This document shows, piece by piece, positions 9,701 to 21,256 of a stretch of 64,000 nucleotides of DNA. The notes below the pieces were generated by a model. That model saw nothing but the letters and a program-made list of their open reading frames with translations. It was not told where the DNA came from and searched no databases. How positions within the stretch are numbered: position 1 is the first letter of the stretch; every line of letters starts with the position of its first letter. Origin of the DNA: Mesorhizobium sp. M2E.F.Ca.ET.219.01.1.1 (GTDB lineage: Bacteria > Pseudomonadota > Alphaproteobacteria > Rhizobiales > Rhizobiaceae); the NCBI RefSeq assembly GCF_004016445.2, contig NZ_SADT02000001.1:601630-665629 (forward strand), written 5' to 3'. A program made the translations under genes and the position numbers.

Positions 9701-12019
9701 ATGGCATCGAACATCAAGCGCATCGCAGCAATCATCGCGACCGAGATCGGCGCGCGACCGGAGCAGGCGGCCGCTGCGATCGGGCTGCTGGATGAGGGCG
9801 CGACGGTGCCTTTCGTGGCGCGCTACCGTAAGGAAGTCACCGGCGGGCTCGACGACACGCAATTGCGCGACCTTTCCGAGCGGCTCGCCTATCTGCGCGA
9901 GCTTGATGCGCGGCGCGAGACGATCGTCAACTCCATCCGCGAGCAGGGCAAGCTGACTGAGGAGTTGGAAGCCAAGATCGCCGCGGCAAGCACCAAGGCG
10001 GAGCTGGAAGACATCTACCTTCCCTACAAGCCGAAGCGTCGCACCAAGGCCGAGATCGCGAGGGAGCGCGGGCTCGGGCCGCTCGCCGAGGCGATCCTGG
10101 CCGACCGCTCGAAAGTGCCGGCCGAACTGGCGCTCGCCTATGTCACCGAAGAGGTGGCCGACGCCAAGGCGGCGCTCGAAGGCGCGCGCGACATCCTATC
10201 GGAGCATTTCGCCGAGAACGCCGACCTGGTCGGCAAGCTGCGCGCCTATCTGAAGGAACGCGCCTTCCTGCGTGCGAAAGTCGTCGACGGAAAGCAGGAG
10301 GCCGGCGCGAAATTCTCGGACTATTTCGATCATGTCGAACGCTGGGCGGGCGTGCCCAGCCACCGCGCGCTTGCCATGCTGCGCGGCCGCAACGAAGAGG
10401 TGCTGTCGCTCGATATCGAGGTCGATACAGACGACGCCTCGCCGGTAAAGCCGGTGGAGCGCATGATCGCCAATGCCTATGCGATCGGCAGCAGCCTGCC
10501 CGGTGACAAATGGCTGATGGAAGTGGCCGGCTGGACCTGGCGGATCAAACTGTCGCTGCATCTGACGCTCGATCTGATGCGCGATCTGCGCGAGCGGGCC
10601 GAGGAAGAGGCGATCCACGTCTTTGCCCGTAACCTGAAGGATCTGCTGCTCGCGGCTCCCGCCGGCTCGCGGCCGACCATGGGGCTCGATCCTGGCATCC
10701 GCACCGGCGTCAAGGTCGCGGTGGTCGACGGCACCGGCAAGCTGGTGGCGACCACGACCGTCTATCCGTTCCCGCCGAAGAACGACGTGCGCGGCACGCA
10801 GGCCGAACTCGCCGCGCTCATCTGCCAGCACAAGGTGGAGCTGATCTCGATCGGCAACGGCACCGGCAGCCGCGAGACCGAAAAGCTGGTCGCCGACATG
10901 CTGTCGGACCTGCCGGCCGGCAGCGGGCCGAAGCCGCTCAAGGTGATCGTCAGCGAGGCTGGCGCCTCGGTCTATTCCGCGTCGGCCACGGCAGCGGCTG
11001 AATTCCCCGGCCTGGATGTCTCGCTGCGCGGTGCGGTGTCGATCGCACGACGCCTGCAGGATCCGCTGGCCGAACTGGTCAAGATCGAGCCGAAGTCGAT
11101 CGGCGTCGGCCAGTACCAGCATGACGTCGACCAGTACCGGCTCGGCCGATCGCTGGAAGCGGTGGTAGAGGACGCGGTGAACGCCGTCGGCGTCGACCTC
11201 AACACGGCGTCGGCGCCGCTCTTGGCGCGGGTTTCGGGACTGGGGCCGTCGCTCGCCGAGGCGATCGTCGCGCATCGCGATGCGGCCGGGCCGTTTGCCA
11301 GCCGCAAGGACCTGCTCAAGGTGGCGCGGCTCGGGCCGCGCGCCTTCGAGCAAAGCGCGGGTTTTCTGCGCATTCCGAATGGCGCGGAGCCGCTCGATGC
11401 GTCCTCGGTGCATCCCGAAGCTTATGGCGTGGCGAAGAAGATCGTTGCCGCTTGCGGCCGCAACGTGCGCGCGCTGATGGGCGACAGCGCCGCGCTCAAG
11501 GCGCTCGATCCGCGCGTCTTCGTCGACGAGCGTTTCGGCCTGCCGACGGTGCGCGACATCATCGCCGAGCTGGAAAAGCCCGGACGCGACCCGCGCCCCG
11601 GCTTCAAGACCGCGACTTTTGCCGAGGGCGTCGACGACATCAAGGATCTGAAACCCGGCATGCTGCTCGAAGGCACCGTCACCAATGTCGCCGCCTTCGG
11701 CGCCTTCGTCGATATCGGCGTGCACCAGGACGGGCTGGTGCATGTCTCGCGGCTTGCCGACCGCTTCATCAAGGATGCGCATGAAGTGGTGAAGGCGGGC
11801 GATGTGGTGAAGGTGCGCGTCGTCGATGTTGACATCAAGCGCAAGCGTATCGGCTTGTCGATGCGCAAGGATGGCGGCGAGGGTGGTGCGCCGAGAGGCC
11901 CGCGCGACAATGGCGGTGGCAAGCCGATGCCGCGCTCGCCGGCGCCGCAACGCCAGCCGGAACGGCCATCGCAGGGCGCGTTCGGCGCGGCGCTCGCCGA
12001 GGCGATGAAGCGCAAGTAG
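9701..12019 (+). CDS. tex: Tex-family RNA-binding transcriptional accessory protein
   Basis: 772 aa from ATG 9701 ([17 protein letters not shown]); an ATG 30 nt upstream is less likely. The Tex layout is complete. The N-terminal helical region contains [21 protein letters not shown] YqgF/RuvX-like nuclease-fold domain begins at [16 protein letters not shown]. Tandem helix-hairpin-helix motifs follow ([16 protein letters not shown]). An S1 domain lies near residues 645-720 ([17 protein letters not shown]), with a disordered Arg/Pro/Gly tail. Tex binds nucleic acids and is linked to transcription and RNA turnover. Monocistronic here; ends one base before the convergent LysR gene. Confidence 0.95.
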   Translation: MASNIKRIAAIIATEIGARPEQAAAAIGLLDEGATVPFVARYRKEVTGGLDDTQLRDLSERLAYLRELDARRETIVNSIREQGKLTEELEAKIAAASTKAELEDIYLPYKPKRRTKAEIARERGLGPLAEAILADRSKVPAELALAYVTEEVADAKAALEGARDILSEHFAENADLVGKLRAYLKERAFLRAKVVDGKQEAGAKFSDYFDHVERWAGVPSHRALAMLRGRNEEVLSLDIEVDTDDASPVKPVERMIANAYAIGSSLPGDKWLMEVAGWTWRIKLSLHLTLDLMRDLRERAEEEAIHVFARNLKDLLLAAPAGSRPTMGLDPGIRTGVKVAVVDGTGKLVATTTVYPFPPKNDVRGTQAELAALICQHKVELISIGNGTGSRETEKLVADMLSDLPAGSGPKPLKVIVSEAGASVYSASATAAAEFPGLDVSLRGAVSIARRLQDPLAELVKIEPKSIGVGQYQHDVDQYRLGRSLEAVVEDAVNAVGVDLNTASAPLLARVSGLGPSLAEAIVAHRDAAGPFASRKDLLKVARLGPRAFEQSAGFLRIPNGAEPLDASSVHPEAYGVAKKIVAACGRNVRALMGDSAALKALDPRVFVDERFGLPTVRDIIAELEKPGRDPRPGFKTATFAEGVDDIKDLKPGMLLEGTVTNVAAFGAFVDIGVHQDGLVHVSRLADRFIKDAHEVVKAGDVVKVRVVDVDIKRKRIGLSMRKDGGEGGAPRGPRDNGGGKPMPRSPAPQRQPERPSQGAFGAALAEAMKRK

Positions 12020-12931
12020 CTACCAGGCCAGCACTGCTGGCTCTTTGCCGATCTGGCCCAGCAGCCAGTCGCGAAAACTTGCGACCGGCGGGTGGCTGCG
12101 CTTGTCATGCGGTACGACCAGGTAATAGGCGCTGCGGCTCTGCATCGGTTGGCCCGGCGCGGGCACCAATTGGCCGCGCTGCAATTCCCCGGCAATCAGG
12201 ATTTCCGGCAGCAGCGCCACGCCGAGGCCCGCCATGCAGGCCTGCGCGACCGTGCCGAACTGCTCGAACTGCATGCCGGGCCCGGTCGGCGCCTCCAGCC
12301 CCTGATACTCAAACCATTCGCTCCAGGCGCCGGGGCGGGTTGCCATATGCAGCAACGGCAGACGACTGATATCGGATGCCGCGACGATGGCGCGGGTGGC
12401 CAGGAATTCGGGCGAAACCACCGGCATCACAGTTTCGCGCATCAAAAGCGTGCAGTCGGCGTCCGGCCAGTCGGGCAAGCCGTGATGGATGGCGGCGTCC
12501 AGCCGCTCGCGGGCGAAGTCGAACCGTCCGATGCGGGTGGCGAAATTGATGGTGATGTCCGGGTGCCGGGCGACGAAATCCGGGATCAGCGGCATCAGCC
12601 AGCGCGTGCCGAAGGTCGGCAGGATCGCAAGGTTGAGGACGCCGCTATGCCGATTGCTCATCAATCCAAGCGCGGCGTCGCGCAACTGGCCGAGCGCCGA
12701 GCGCACCGCTTCGGCATAGATCTCGCCGGCGGCTGACAGTCTGACATTGCGGCTGTCGCGTTCGAACAGCCGCCGGCCGAACTGCTCTTCCAACAGGTTG
12801 ATCTGGCGGCTGACGGCGCCTTGGGTCAAATCGAGCTCGCGCGCGGCGGCGGTAAAGGAGCCGAGGCGCGCTACCGCCTCGAAGGCGGCAAGGGCGGCGG
12901 TGTTCGGCAAGAGGCGGCGCTGAACGTTCAT
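12020..12931 (-). CDS. LysR-type regulator, GcvA-like (probable regulator of gcdH)
   Basis: 303 aa. The N-terminal winged HTH contains FTAAARELDLTQGAVSRQI, and the substrate-binding domain is of the GcvA subgroup (LPLLHMATRPGAWSEWF). It is transcribed divergently from gcdH, with only ~105 nt between the starts. This is the arrangement known for GcdR, which controls glutaryl-CoA dehydrogenase. Regulation of gcdH is inferred from position. Confidence 0.88.
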   Translation of the reverse strand: MNVQRRLLPNTAALAAFEAVARLGSFTAAARELDLTQGAVSRQINLLEEQFGRRLFERDSRNVRLSAAGEIYAEAVRSALGQLRDAALGLMSNRHSGVLNLAILPTFGTRWLMPLIPDFVARHPDITINFATRIGRFDFARERLDAAIHHGLPDWPDADCTLLMRETVMPVVSPEFLATRAIVAASDISRLPLLHMATRPGAWSEWFEYQGLEAPTGPGMQFEQFGTVAQACMAGLGVALLPEILIAGELQRGQLVPAPGQPMQSRSAYYLVVPHDKRSHPPVASFRDWLLGQIGKEPAVLAW

Positions 12932-13036
12932 GATCCATTACTACTCCTCATTGATCCGTGATGCAATTTCGTTTGATTTTTCGCGTGCGCAGGCGGATAA
13001 GCCGGGCACATCAAAAAATACTGGGAGCCCGAGGCC

Positions 13037-14227
13037 ATGGCCGCCGAGAAGAACGCCTTCGTCTGGAACGATCCTTTTCTCATCGAGGACCAGCTCTCCG
13101 AGGATGAGCGCATGGTGCGCGACGGCGCAGCCGCCTTCGCCGCCGATAAGCTGGCGCCGCGCATCGAGGAAGCCTATGCCGACGAGAAGACCGATCCGTC
13201 GATCTTTCGCGAGATGGGCCAGGCGGGCCTGCTCGGCATCACCATTCCGGAGGAATATGGCGGGCTGGGCGCCGGATATGTGACCTATGGGCTGGTGGCG
13301 CGGGAAGTCGAGCGCATCGATTCCGGCTATCGCTCGATGATGAGCGTGCAGTCGTCGCTGGTCATGTATCCGATCCATGCCTACGGCTCGGAAGCGCAGC
13401 GCAAGAAATATTTGCCGAAGCTGGCGTCGGGGGAATGGATCGGCTGCTTCGGCCTGACCGAGCCGGATGCCGGCTCCGATCCGGGCGGCATGAAGACCCG
13501 CGCCGAGAAGACCGCCAACGGCTACAGGCTCTCCGGCTCCAAGATGTGGATCTCCAACGCGCCGATAGCCGACGTTTTCGTCGTGTGGGCGAAGTCGGCC
13601 GCGCATGACAACCAGATCCGCGGGTTCATTCTGGAGAAAGGCATGAAGGGGCTTTCGGCGCCGAAGATCGGCGGCAAGCTGTCGCTGCGCGCGTCGATCA
13701 CCGGCGAGGTGGTGCTGGAAGGGGTCGAGGTCGGCGAGGAGGCGCTATTGCCCAATGTCTCTGGCCTGAAAGGTCCGTTCGGCTGTCTCAACCGCGCGCG
13801 CTACGGCATCTCCTGGGGCGCCATGGGCGCGGCGGAGGATTGCTGGCACCGGGCGCGGCAATATGGTCTCGACCGCAAACAGTTCGGCAAGCCGCTTGCC
13901 GGCACGCAGCTCTTCCAGAAGAAGCTCGCCGACATGCAGACTGAGATCGCGCTTGGCCTGCAGGGCTCATTGCGCGTCGGCCGGCTGATGGACGAAGGCA
14001 AGATGGCGCCGGAGATGATCTCGATCGTCAAGCGCAACAACTGCGGCAAGGCGCTCGACATCGCCCGCCAGGCGCGCGACATGCATGGCGGCAACGGCAT
14101 CCAGATCGGCTACCACGTCATGCGCCACGCGCAGAACCTGGAGACGGTGAACACCTATGAAGGCACGCATGACGTGCATGCGCTGATCCTCGGACGGGCG
14201 CAAACGGGCATTCAGGCGTTTTTCTAA
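13037..14227 (+). CDS. gcdH: Glutaryl-CoA dehydrogenase (acyl-CoA dehydrogenase family)
   Basis: 396 aa, the normal length. The enzyme oxidises and decarboxylates glutaryl-CoA to crotonyl-CoA at the end of lysine and tryptophan catabolism, using FAD and electron-transfer flavoprotein. The sequence is specific for this subfamily: [51 protein letters not shown], and the C-terminal [17 protein letters not shown], where the catalytic base Glu of the YEGT motif is present. The divergent LysR gene supports the call. The stop codon is immediately followed by a palindromic repeat element. Confidence 0.93.
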   Translation: MAAEKNAFVWNDPFLIEDQLSEDERMVRDGAAAFAADKLAPRIEEAYADEKTDPSIFREMGQAGLLGITIPEEYGGLGAGYVTYGLVAREVERIDSGYRSMMSVQSSLVMYPIHAYGSEAQRKKYLPKLASGEWIGCFGLTEPDAGSDPGGMKTRAEKTANGYRLSGSKMWISNAPIADVFVVWAKSAAHDNQIRGFILEKGMKGLSAPKIGGKLSLRASITGEVVLEGVEVGEEALLPNVSGLKGPFGCLNRARYGISWGAMGAAEDCWHRARQYGLDRKQFGKPLAGTQLFQKKLADMQTEIALGLQGSLRVGRLMDEGKMAPEMISIVKRNNCGKALDIARQARDMHGGNGIQIGYHVMRHAQNLETVNTYEGTHDVHALILGRAQTGIQAFF

Positions 14228-14370
14228 GGTATGCCGATATTCAGGTGAGGCCGGCCTGCAAACAGCGGTTTCCTGCGCTTCCGGTGCTCACGTACTGAAA
14301 TGTACGCTCCGCTCCGGTTCTCGCAAACCTCTGTTTTCGGCTCGGCCTGACCTGAATTTCGACACACCTT
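14226..14370. repeat. Palindromic intergenic mosaic element, copy A (terminal inverted repeats)
   Basis: This ~145-bp element begins at the gcdH stop codon. Its ends are imperfect inverted repeats of ~28 bp (AAGGTATGCCGATATTCAGG against CCTGAATTTCGACACACCTT). An inner palindrome centres on CACGTACTGAAATGTACG. A homologous copy lies at 26714-26884, where paired end positions have changed together. It resembles the RIME/Bru-RS class of non-coding elements in rhizobia and relatives, and probably folds into a long hairpin when transcribed. Confidence 0.8.
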
Positions 14371-14476
14371 AGCCGGCAACGCTGCTTAATTTAGTTGCAG
14401 CGCAACATCTCTGCTTGGAGAATGGCCAGCATTTATGTCAGGGTTCGGCGACTGAAACGCCGAACTCTGGGGTACC

Positions 14477-17400
14477 ATGGCAATTCTGGCAGCTGTTCAT
14501 CACCTGACCCATTACAAATACGACCGGCCGGTGGTGCTTGGTCCCCAGGTGATCAGGCTGCAGCCGGCGCCGCATTCGCGCACCAAGGTGCTCAGCCATT
14601 CGCTGAAGGTCGAGCCGAAGAACCACTTCGTCAATCTGCAGCAGGACCCCTACGGCAATTTCCTCGCCCGCTTCGTCTTCCCGGAGCCGGTGACCGAACT
14701 CAAGATCGAGGTCGACCTCGTCGCCGACATGACGGTCTACAATCCGTTCGATTTCTTCGTTGAGGAATCGGCCGAGAATTTTCCGTTCGATTACCCGGAG
14801 GAGATCAGGGAAGACCTCGCCATCCACCGGAAACCGGAGCCGGTCGGGCCGCTCCTGTCCAAATTCCTTGACAGCATCGACCGCAGCCCGACCAACACCG
14901 TCAATTTCCTCGTCGACCTCAATGCCAGGCTGCAGCGCGAGATCGCCTATATCGTGCGCATGGAGACCGGCGTCTTCTCGCCGGAGGAGACGCTCGCCGC
15001 GGCCAAGGGTTCGTGCCGAGATTCCAGCTGGCTGCTGGTGCAGATCCTGCGCAATCTGGGCATCGCCGCGCGTTTCGTCTCCGGTTATCTGATCCAGCTG
15101 AAGCCGGATCTGATTTCGCTCGACGGGCCGCCCGGAACGTCGGTCGATTTCACCGATCTGCATGCCTGGTGCGAGGTCTATCTTCCAGGCGCCGGCTGGA
15201 TCGGCTTCGACCCGACCTCGGGCCTGCTGACCGGCGAGAGCCATGTGCCGCTGGCCGCGACGCCCCACTATCGCAATGCAGCACCTATCTCAGGCATGGC
15301 AAGCTTCGCCAATGTCGATTTCGGCTTCGACATGCGGGTCGACAGGATCGCCGAGCATCCGCGCATCACCAAGCCGTTCTCGGATGAAAGCTGGGAGGCG
15401 CTCGATCAACTGGGCGAAAAGGTCGACGCGGCGCTGAGAGATGGTGATGTGCGGCTCACCATGGGCGGCGAGCCGACCTTCGTATCGATCGACGATTTCG
15501 AGTCCGCGGAATGGAACACGGCGGCCGTCGGTCCGACCAAGCGCGACAAGGCGGACCAGCTCATCCGCCGGCTGCGCGAGCGCTTCGCGCCGGGCGGTTT
15601 CCTGCATTACGGCCAGGGCAAGTGGTATCCCGGCGAAAGCCTGCCGCGCTGGACGTTCTCGCTCTACTGGCGCACCGACGGCGAGCCGGTCTGGCGCGAC
15701 CCGTCATTGATCGCGCGGGAGAAGGGCAATGCCGCGGTCGGACCCGAGCAGGCCGAAAGCCTGCTCACGGCGATCGCTGGCGAGCTCGGCATCGACAAGG
15801 CGATGGTCAGCGAGGCCTATGAGGATCCGGCCGAATGGCTGCTCAAGGAAGGCAAGCTGCCGGACAATGTCGATCCGTCGAATTCGAAGCTGGAAGACCC
15901 GGAGGAGCGCAGCCGCATGGCGCGTGTCTTCGAGCGCGGGTTGACCAAGCCATCGGGTTATGTGCTGCCGGTGCAGCGCTGGAACAGCCAGGCCGCCGGA
16001 CAGCGCTGGCGCTCGGAGAAATGGAAGACAAGGCGCGGAAGGTTGTTCCTGGTGCCCGGCGATTCCCCGGTCGGCTATCGCCTGCCGCTGGGGACGCTAC
16101 CCTACGTGCCGCCGGCACAGTTCCCTTACATCGTGCCGGTCGATCCTTCGGTGCCGCGTGGCCCGCTACCGACGCGCGCCGAAATCCTGTCGGAAGCCAC
16201 TCCAGCAGAGCCTGAAGGCGCCGATGAAATGGCGCGTCGCCAGCAGGCGGTGTCCTTCACGGCCGCGACCGGCCAGCAGGACCGTGTCGAGCAGGAGATC
16301 ACGGAGATCGGCGGCGCGGTGCGAACCGCGCTCACCGTCGAGCCGCGCGATGGGCGACTCTGCGTGTTCATGCCGCCGGTCGAGGCCCTGGAAGACTATC
16401 TCGAACTGGTGGCCGCAGCCGAGAACGCGGCGAAGGCCATCGGCCTGCCGGTGCATATCGAAGGCTACGCCCCGCCGCACGATCCGCGCCTCAACGTCAT
16501 CCGCGTGGCGCCGGATCCCGGCGTCATCGAGGTGAACATCCACCCGGCCGCCAACTGGAACGAATGCGTCGCCACCACCACGGCGATCTACGAAGAAGCA
16601 CGGCAGTCGCGGCTCGGCACCGACAAGTTCATGATCGATGGCCGCCATACCGGCACCGGCGGCGGCAACCACGTCGTGGTCGGCGGCGCGACGCCCAATG
16701 ACAGCCCGTTCCTGCGCCGGCCCGACCTGTTGAAGAGCCTGGTGCTGCAATGGCAGCGGCATCCGTCGCTGTCCTACCTGTTCTCCGGCCTGTTCATCGG
16801 TCCGACCAGCCAGGCGCCGCGCTTCGACGAGGCGCGTCACGATTCCCTATACGAGCTGGAGATCGCGCTGGCGCAGGTGCCGCATCCGGACAAGGGCGCG
16901 GCACCTTTGCCCTGGCTGGTCGACCGGCTGTTCCGCAACCTCCTGACAGACGTCACCGGCAACACGCATCGGTCGGAGATCTGCATCGACAAGCTGTTCT
17001 CGCCGGACGGCCCGACCGGCCGGCTGGGGCTGGTGGAGTTCCGCGGCTTCGAAATGCCGCCCAATGCGCGTATGAGCCTCGCCCAGCAATTGCTGGTCCG
17101 TGCGATCATCGCTCGCGCCTGGAAGAACCCGCTGGACGGACGCTTCGTGCGCTGGGGCACCTCGCTGCATGACCGCTTCATGCTGCCGCATCATGTCTGG
17201 GCGGATTTCCTCGACGTGCTGGAGGATCTGAAGCTCAACGGCTTCAACTTCCGCCCCGAATGGTTCGCGCCCCAGCTCGAATTCCGCTTCCCCTTCTGCG
17301 GCGAGGTTCAGCATGCCGGCGTCAAGCTGGAATTGAGGCAGGCGCTGGAGCCCTGGCATGTGATGGGCGAGCAGGGCGCCATCGGCGGCACGGTCCGCTT

Positions 17401-17836
17401 CGTCGATTCCTCGGTCGAGCGGCTGCAAGTGCGGACCGAGGGGCTCAACCCGGAGCGTCACGCCATCGTCTGCAACGGCCGCATCGTGCCGATGAAGGTC
17501 ACCGACAACCGCGAGGTCGCGGTGGCCGGGGTGCGCTTCAAGGCCTGGCAGCCGGCCTCGGGCCTGCATCCGGCTCTGCCGGTCAACACGCCGCTGGTCT
17601 TCGACATCTATGACCGCTGGTCGGGCCGCTCGGTCGGCGGCTGCGTCTACCATGTCGCGCATCCGGGCGGCCGCAACTACGATACCTTCCCCGTCAACGG
17701 CAACGAGGCCGAGGCCCGGCGCCTCGCCCGCTTCGAACCGCGCGGTCACACGCCCGGCGGCTATGTGTTGCGTGACGAAGAAGTCTCTGAAGAGTTCCCG
17801 ATGACCCTTGACCTCAGGCGGCCGGCGAGACTCTGA
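14477..17836 (+). CDS. Transglutaminase-like / DUF2126 protein
   Basis: 1119 aa. The first ~300 residues are a bacterial transglutaminase N-domain plus a papain-like transglutaminase core. The catalytic triad reads Cys180 (KGSCRDSSW), His229 (LHAWCEVY) and Asp245 (GFDPTSG). The remaining ~800 residues form the DUF2126 region, with the hallmark [13 protein letters not shown] at its start and [14 protein letters not shown]. Proteins of this design occur with permuted ATP-grasp/alpha-E proteins and a second transglutaminase. Comparative genomics has proposed that set as a peptide-ligation or modification system; the chemical product is unknown. There is no signal peptide, so it is probably cytoplasmic. 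The next gene starts 6 nt downstream. Confidence 0.88.
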   Translation: MAILAAVHHLTHYKYDRPVVLGPQVIRLQPAPHSRTKVLSHSLKVEPKNHFVNLQQDPYGNFLARFVFPEPVTELKIEVDLVADMTVYNPFDFFVEESAENFPFDYPEEIREDLAIHRKPEPVGPLLSKFLDSIDRSPTNTVNFLVDLNARLQREIAYIVRMETGVFSPEETLAAAKGSCRDSSWLLVQILRNLGIAARFVSGYLIQLKPDLISLDGPPGTSVDFTDLHAWCEVYLPGAGWIGFDPTSGLLTGESHVPLAATPHYRNAAPISGMASFANVDFGFDMRVDRIAEHPRITKPFSDESWEALDQLGEKVDAALRDGDVRLTMGGEPTFVSIDDFESAEWNTAAVGPTKRDKADQLIRRLRERFAPGGFLHYGQGKWYPGESLPRWTFSLYWRTDGEPVWRDPSLIAREKGNAAVGPEQAESLLTAIAGELGIDKAMVSEAYEDPAEWLLKEGKLPDNVDPSNSKLEDPEERSRMARVFERGLTKPSGYVLPVQRWNSQAAGQRWRSEKWKTRRGRLFLVPGDSPVGYRLPLGTLPYVPPAQFPYIVPVDPSVPRGPLPTRAEILSEATPAEPEGADEMARRQQAVSFTAATGQQDRVEQEITEIGGAVRTALTVEPRDGRLCVFMPPVEALEDYLELVAAAENAAKAIGLPVHIEGYAPPHDPRLNVIRVAPDPGVIEVNIHPAANWNECVATTTAIYEEARQSRLGTDKFMIDGRHTGTGGGNHVVVGGATPNDSPFLRRPDLLKSLVLQWQRHPSLSYLFSGLFIGPTSQAPRFDEARHDSLYELEIALAQVPHPDKGAAPLPWLVDRLFRNLLTDVTGNTHRSEICIDKLFSPDGPTGRLGLVEFRGFEMPPNARMSLAQQLLVRAIIARAWKNPLDGRFVRWGTSLHDRFMLPHHVWADFLDVLEDLKLNGFNFRPEWFAPQLEFRFPFCGEVQHAGVKLELRQALEPWHVMGEQGAIGGTVRFVDSSVERLQVRTEGLNPERHAIVCNGRIVPMKVTDNREVAVAGVRFKAWQPASGLHPALPVNTPLVFDIYDRWSGRSVGGCVYHVAHPGGRNYDTFPVNGNEAEARRLARFEPRGHTPGGYVLRDEEVSEEFPMTLDLRRPARL

Positions 17837-17842
17837 TCGACA

Positions 17843-20254
17843 ATGGCCAAGGGGAATCAGAAACGGGCGGGCGGCAGGCCGCGGGCACAAAGCCTGCTGG
17901 AACGCTATCGGCCGATTGAAGGCGTCGTCGACGAAATGGTCGACGCGTCGGGCAGCCCGCGTCCGGCCTGGCGCTCCTTCATCGACGCGCTCGACGGTTT
18001 GGGGGCGGAGCGGCTTGGGCAGCGTTTTGCCCGCGCCGACCAGTATCTGCGCGATGCCGGTGTCTATTACCGCGTCTACGACAAGGCAGGCGCCAATGAG
18101 CGGGAATGGCCGCTCGCCTACGTCCCGCTGCTGATCGACGAGAAGGAATGGGCTGAGATCAGCGCCGGACTGGTCCAGCGCGCAGACCTGTTCGAGGCGA
18201 TCCTGGCCGACATATATGGGCCGAACCGGCTGATCGAGAAGGGCATCCTGCCGGCCGGGCTGATCGCGGCGAGCCCGGAATATCTGCGCCCCATCGCCGG
18301 CATCAGGCCGGCCAGCGGGCATTTCCTGCATATGGTCGCCTTCGAGCTCGGCCGCGGACCGGATGGCCGCTGGTGGGTGCTGGGCGACCGCACCCAGGCG
18401 CCGTCGGGCGCCGGCTTCGCGCTGGAGAACCGTGTCGCCACCACGCGCGCGCTGTCGGATATCTATGGCGAGATGCATGTGCACCGCCTTGCCGGCTTCT
18501 TCCGCCGTTTCCGCGACGCGTTGAACGGCATGGCGAAGGAGTCGGGCGGTCGTGTCGCCATTCTGACGCCGGGGCCGCTCAACGAAACCTACTACGAGCA
18601 CGCCTATATCGCCCGCTATCTCGGCACCATGCTGCTCGAGGGCGAGGACCTGACCGTGTCCGGCGGCAGGCTTATGGTGCGCACCGTTTCCGGCCTGATG
18701 CCGATCGGCGTCTTGTGGCGGCGGCTCGATGCCGCTTTTGCCGACCCGTTGGAACTCAAGCCGGACTCGCAGATCGGCACGCCAGGGCTTGTCGAGGCGA
18801 TCCGGCGCGGCACGGTGTCGGCCGTCAATGCGCTGGGCTCAGGTCTGATGGAGACGCGGGCGCTGCTGTCCTTCCTGCCCAGGATCGCGCGGGAACTGCA
18901 GGCTGACGATCTCAAGCTGCCGAACATCGCCACCTGGTGGTGCGGGCAGGAGACCGAGCGCGCCCATGTGCTCGCCAACATCGATCGCATGGTGGTCGGC
19001 CCGGCGCTGTCGACCCGGCTCGCCTTCGAGGACGACGGCGCGACCCGGCTCGGATCATCCCTGTCGGCCGGCGAGCGAGCCGAGCTCGTCGCGCAGATCG
19101 AAGCGGACGGCACTGGTTTCGTCGGCCAGGAAGCGGTGACGCTGTCGACCACGCCGGTGTTTGTCGGCGGTTTGCTGGAACCACGGCCCGCCAGCCTGCG
19201 CGTCTATCTGGCGCGCACGCCGAAAGGCTGGACGGTGATGCCCGGCGGCTTCGCCCGCGTCGGCTTCTCGCTCGACCCGACGGCGATCGCCATGCAGCGC
19301 GGGGGCCAGGCCGCGGATGTCTGGGTGGTCAGCGACAAGCCGGTCGAGCGCGAGACGCTGCTGCCTCAGGAACATGACGGCTTCACCCGCACCATGCCGG
19401 GCAGCCTGCCCAGCCGCGCGGCCGAGAACCTGACCTGGCTCGGGCGCTATATAGAGCGTTCGGAAGACACGTTGCGCGTGCTGCGCGCCTATCACGTGCG
19501 GCTTGCCGAGACGTCCGATCCGGATATGCCGCTGCTTGCCGATATCAGGGACTATCTTGAGCCGTATGGCATCGACGTCGAAACGGCGATACCGCTGGGA
19601 TTGATCGGCACGTTGGACAGCGCGGTCTATAGCGCTGGCCAGATACGCGACCGCTTTTCGCCCGACGGCTGGCTGGCGCTCAAGGATCTGTCAAAGACTG
19701 TTCACAAGTTCGCGCAGACGGTCGCGCCGGGAGATGATGCGACACGGGCGATGACTGTCCTTTTGCGCAAGCTCGCCGGCTTTTCGGGCCTGCTGCACGA
19801 GAATATGTATCGCTTCACCGGCTGGCGGTTCCTGGAGATCGGCCGCAGGCTGGAACGTGGCATCCAGATCGCCCGCACGCTCAGCCGGCTGACAAGGAAG
19901 GGGGCGCCGGAAGGCGCGCTCGACATGATGCTGGAGATCGGCGACAGCGTCATGACCCACCGCCGGCAATATCCGGTGCAGGCCGGGCGCCGCACGGTCA
20001 TCGACCTGCTGGCGCTCGACCCGCTCAATCCGCGCTCGGTCCTGTTCCAGCTCGAGCGGCTGAAAACCGAGATCGGCATGCTGCCTTCGATCGGCGGCGA
20101 GGGGCATATGTCGACGGCCGCCAAGGAAATCCTGCAGCTCAACACTGCAATCGCAGTGAGGGAACCATCGGACATGACGGCGGATGTGCTTGATGATCTC
20201 GCGACTGAGATCGGCAATCTCTACAACAGCCTCGCTAAAGCCTATTTCGGTTAG
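17843..20254 (+). CDS. Circularly permuted ATP-grasp protein fused to an alpha-E domain
   Basis: 803 aa. Residues ~20-480 match circularly permuted ATP-grasp type 2 proteins (YRVYDKAGANEREWPL, HRLAGFFRRFRDALN, ILTPGPLNETYYEHAYIARYL), which are predicted amide-bond-forming ligases. From ~residue 510 (SRAAENLTWLGRYIERSEDT) to the end is the all-helical alpha-E domain. In many bacteria these are separate genes, so here they are fused. It lies between two transglutaminase genes with very short gaps (6 nt and 1 nt), so the three proteins very likely act together. Substrate unknown. Confidence 0.88.
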   Translation: MAKGNQKRAGGRPRAQSLLERYRPIEGVVDEMVDASGSPRPAWRSFIDALDGLGAERLGQRFARADQYLRDAGVYYRVYDKAGANEREWPLAYVPLLIDEKEWAEISAGLVQRADLFEAILADIYGPNRLIEKGILPAGLIAASPEYLRPIAGIRPASGHFLHMVAFELGRGPDGRWWVLGDRTQAPSGAGFALENRVATTRALSDIYGEMHVHRLAGFFRRFRDALNGMAKESGGRVAILTPGPLNETYYEHAYIARYLGTMLLEGEDLTVSGGRLMVRTVSGLMPIGVLWRRLDAAFADPLELKPDSQIGTPGLVEAIRRGTVSAVNALGSGLMETRALLSFLPRIARELQADDLKLPNIATWWCGQETERAHVLANIDRMVVGPALSTRLAFEDDGATRLGSSLSAGERAELVAQIEADGTGFVGQEAVTLSTTPVFVGGLLEPRPASLRVYLARTPKGWTVMPGGFARVGFSLDPTAIAMQRGGQAADVWVVSDKPVERETLLPQEHDGFTRTMPGSLPSRAAENLTWLGRYIERSEDTLRVLRAYHVRLAETSDPDMPLLADIRDYLEPYGIDVETAIPLGLIGTLDSAVYSAGQIRDRFSPDGWLALKDLSKTVHKFAQTVAPGDDATRAMTVLLRKLAGFSGLLHENMYRFTGWRFLEIGRRLERGIQIARTLSRLTRKGAPEGALDMMLEIGDSVMTHRRQYPVQAGRRTVIDLLALDPLNPRSVLFQLERLKTEIGMLPSIGGEGHMSTAAKEILQLNTAIAVREPSDMTADVLDDLATEIGNLYNSLAKAYFG

Positions 20255-20255
20255 C

Positions 20256-21140
20256 ATGCTGTACGATATCAGGCTTCACCTCAGCTACGACTATGACGCC
20301 GCGGCCGGTGGCAGCCGGCATCAGGTGCGGGTGCTGCCGCCGACGATTGCGGGCTTGCAGCGCGTCGTCGTCGCCTCGCTGTCTTTCGTGCCAAACCCAT
20401 CTGAACGCACGGATTTTTCCGATTTCTTCGGCAACAACGTCACCTCGATCGCCTTTCGCGATGTCCACGACGGCCTCGATATCAAGATGACCGCGCGGGT
20501 GTCGGTGTCGCGTCCGGAGCCCGGCCTTGACGTCTCGCCGGATCTGCAGCGGCTCAAAGAGGAACTCGGCTCGGTCCGCTCCCTGTCGCCATCCGCGCCG
20601 CATCATTTCCTCGCCGCCAGCGATCATGTCGGCATCGATGCCGCGATCACGGCCTATGCGCAGGAAAGCCTGGCCGGCTCGACGGTGGCCACCGCGGTCG
20701 ATCTCTGCAACCGCATCCATCGCGATTTCACCTATGACGGTAAGGCGACGACCGTCCAGACGCGGGCGGGCGACGCCTTCGCGCTGAAACGCGGCGTCTG
20801 CCAGGATTTTTCCCATATCATGATCGCCGGCTTGCGCGGGCTGGGTATTCCGGCCGGCTATGTCAGCGGCTTCCTGCGCACCATTCCGCCGAAGGGCAAG
20901 CCAAGACTCGAAGGCGCGGATGCCATGCATGCCTGGGTCAAGGTCTGGTGCGGGCGCGATGCCGGCTGGCAGGAATTCGACCCGACCAACGGTATGCGGG
21001 CGAGCAACGACCATATCACCGTAGGCTATGGCCGCGACTATTCCGACGTGGCGCCGATCGTAGGCGTGCTGAAGACGACGGGCGGCCAGGTCGGCGAGCA
21101 GGCGGTCGACGTCATTCCGGTCGCCATGGAAAAGGTGTAA
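20256..21140 (+). CDS. Transglutaminase family protein
   Basis: 294 aa from ATG 20256 (MLYDIRLHLSYDYDAAAGG), one base after the upstream stop. A transglutaminase N-domain is followed by the core with Cys182 (RGVCQDFSHIM), His225 (AMHAWVKVW) and Asp242 (QEFDPTNG). It is the shorter companion of the DUF2126-linked transglutaminase. Such proteins may act as amide-hydrolysing or crosslinking enzymes on a product of the ATP-grasp ligase (inference). No proteasome-like Anbu gene, a frequent partner elsewhere, is seen here. Confidence 0.88.
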   Translation: MLYDIRLHLSYDYDAAAGGSRHQVRVLPPTIAGLQRVVVASLSFVPNPSERTDFSDFFGNNVTSIAFRDVHDGLDIKMTARVSVSRPEPGLDVSPDLQRLKEELGSVRSLSPSAPHHFLAASDHVGIDAAITAYAQESLAGSTVATAVDLCNRIHRDFTYDGKATTVQTRAGDAFALKRGVCQDFSHIMIAGLRGLGIPAGYVSGFLRTIPPKGKPRLEGADAMHAWVKVWCGRDAGWQEFDPTNGMRASNDHITVGYGRDYSDVAPIVGVLKTTGGQVGEQAVDVIPVAMEKV

Positions 21141-21256
21141 TGGCAATCCCGATTGCCCGATAGACGCTTCTCAAGCACGGGCGCGGCCGATATCGTGAGC
21201 ATTGGATCGACGGGGATCGCGGCCGTTTGCGGATCGGTTGCGGCGCGGAGACAGGT

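Noticed and set aside
10196..11950. 584-codon antisense frame within tex
   Set aside because: Shadow of a strongly conserved gene; no recognisable domain.
16847..18601. 584-codon antisense frame across two cassette genes
   Set aside because: Spans a gene boundary on the other strand and has no family features.
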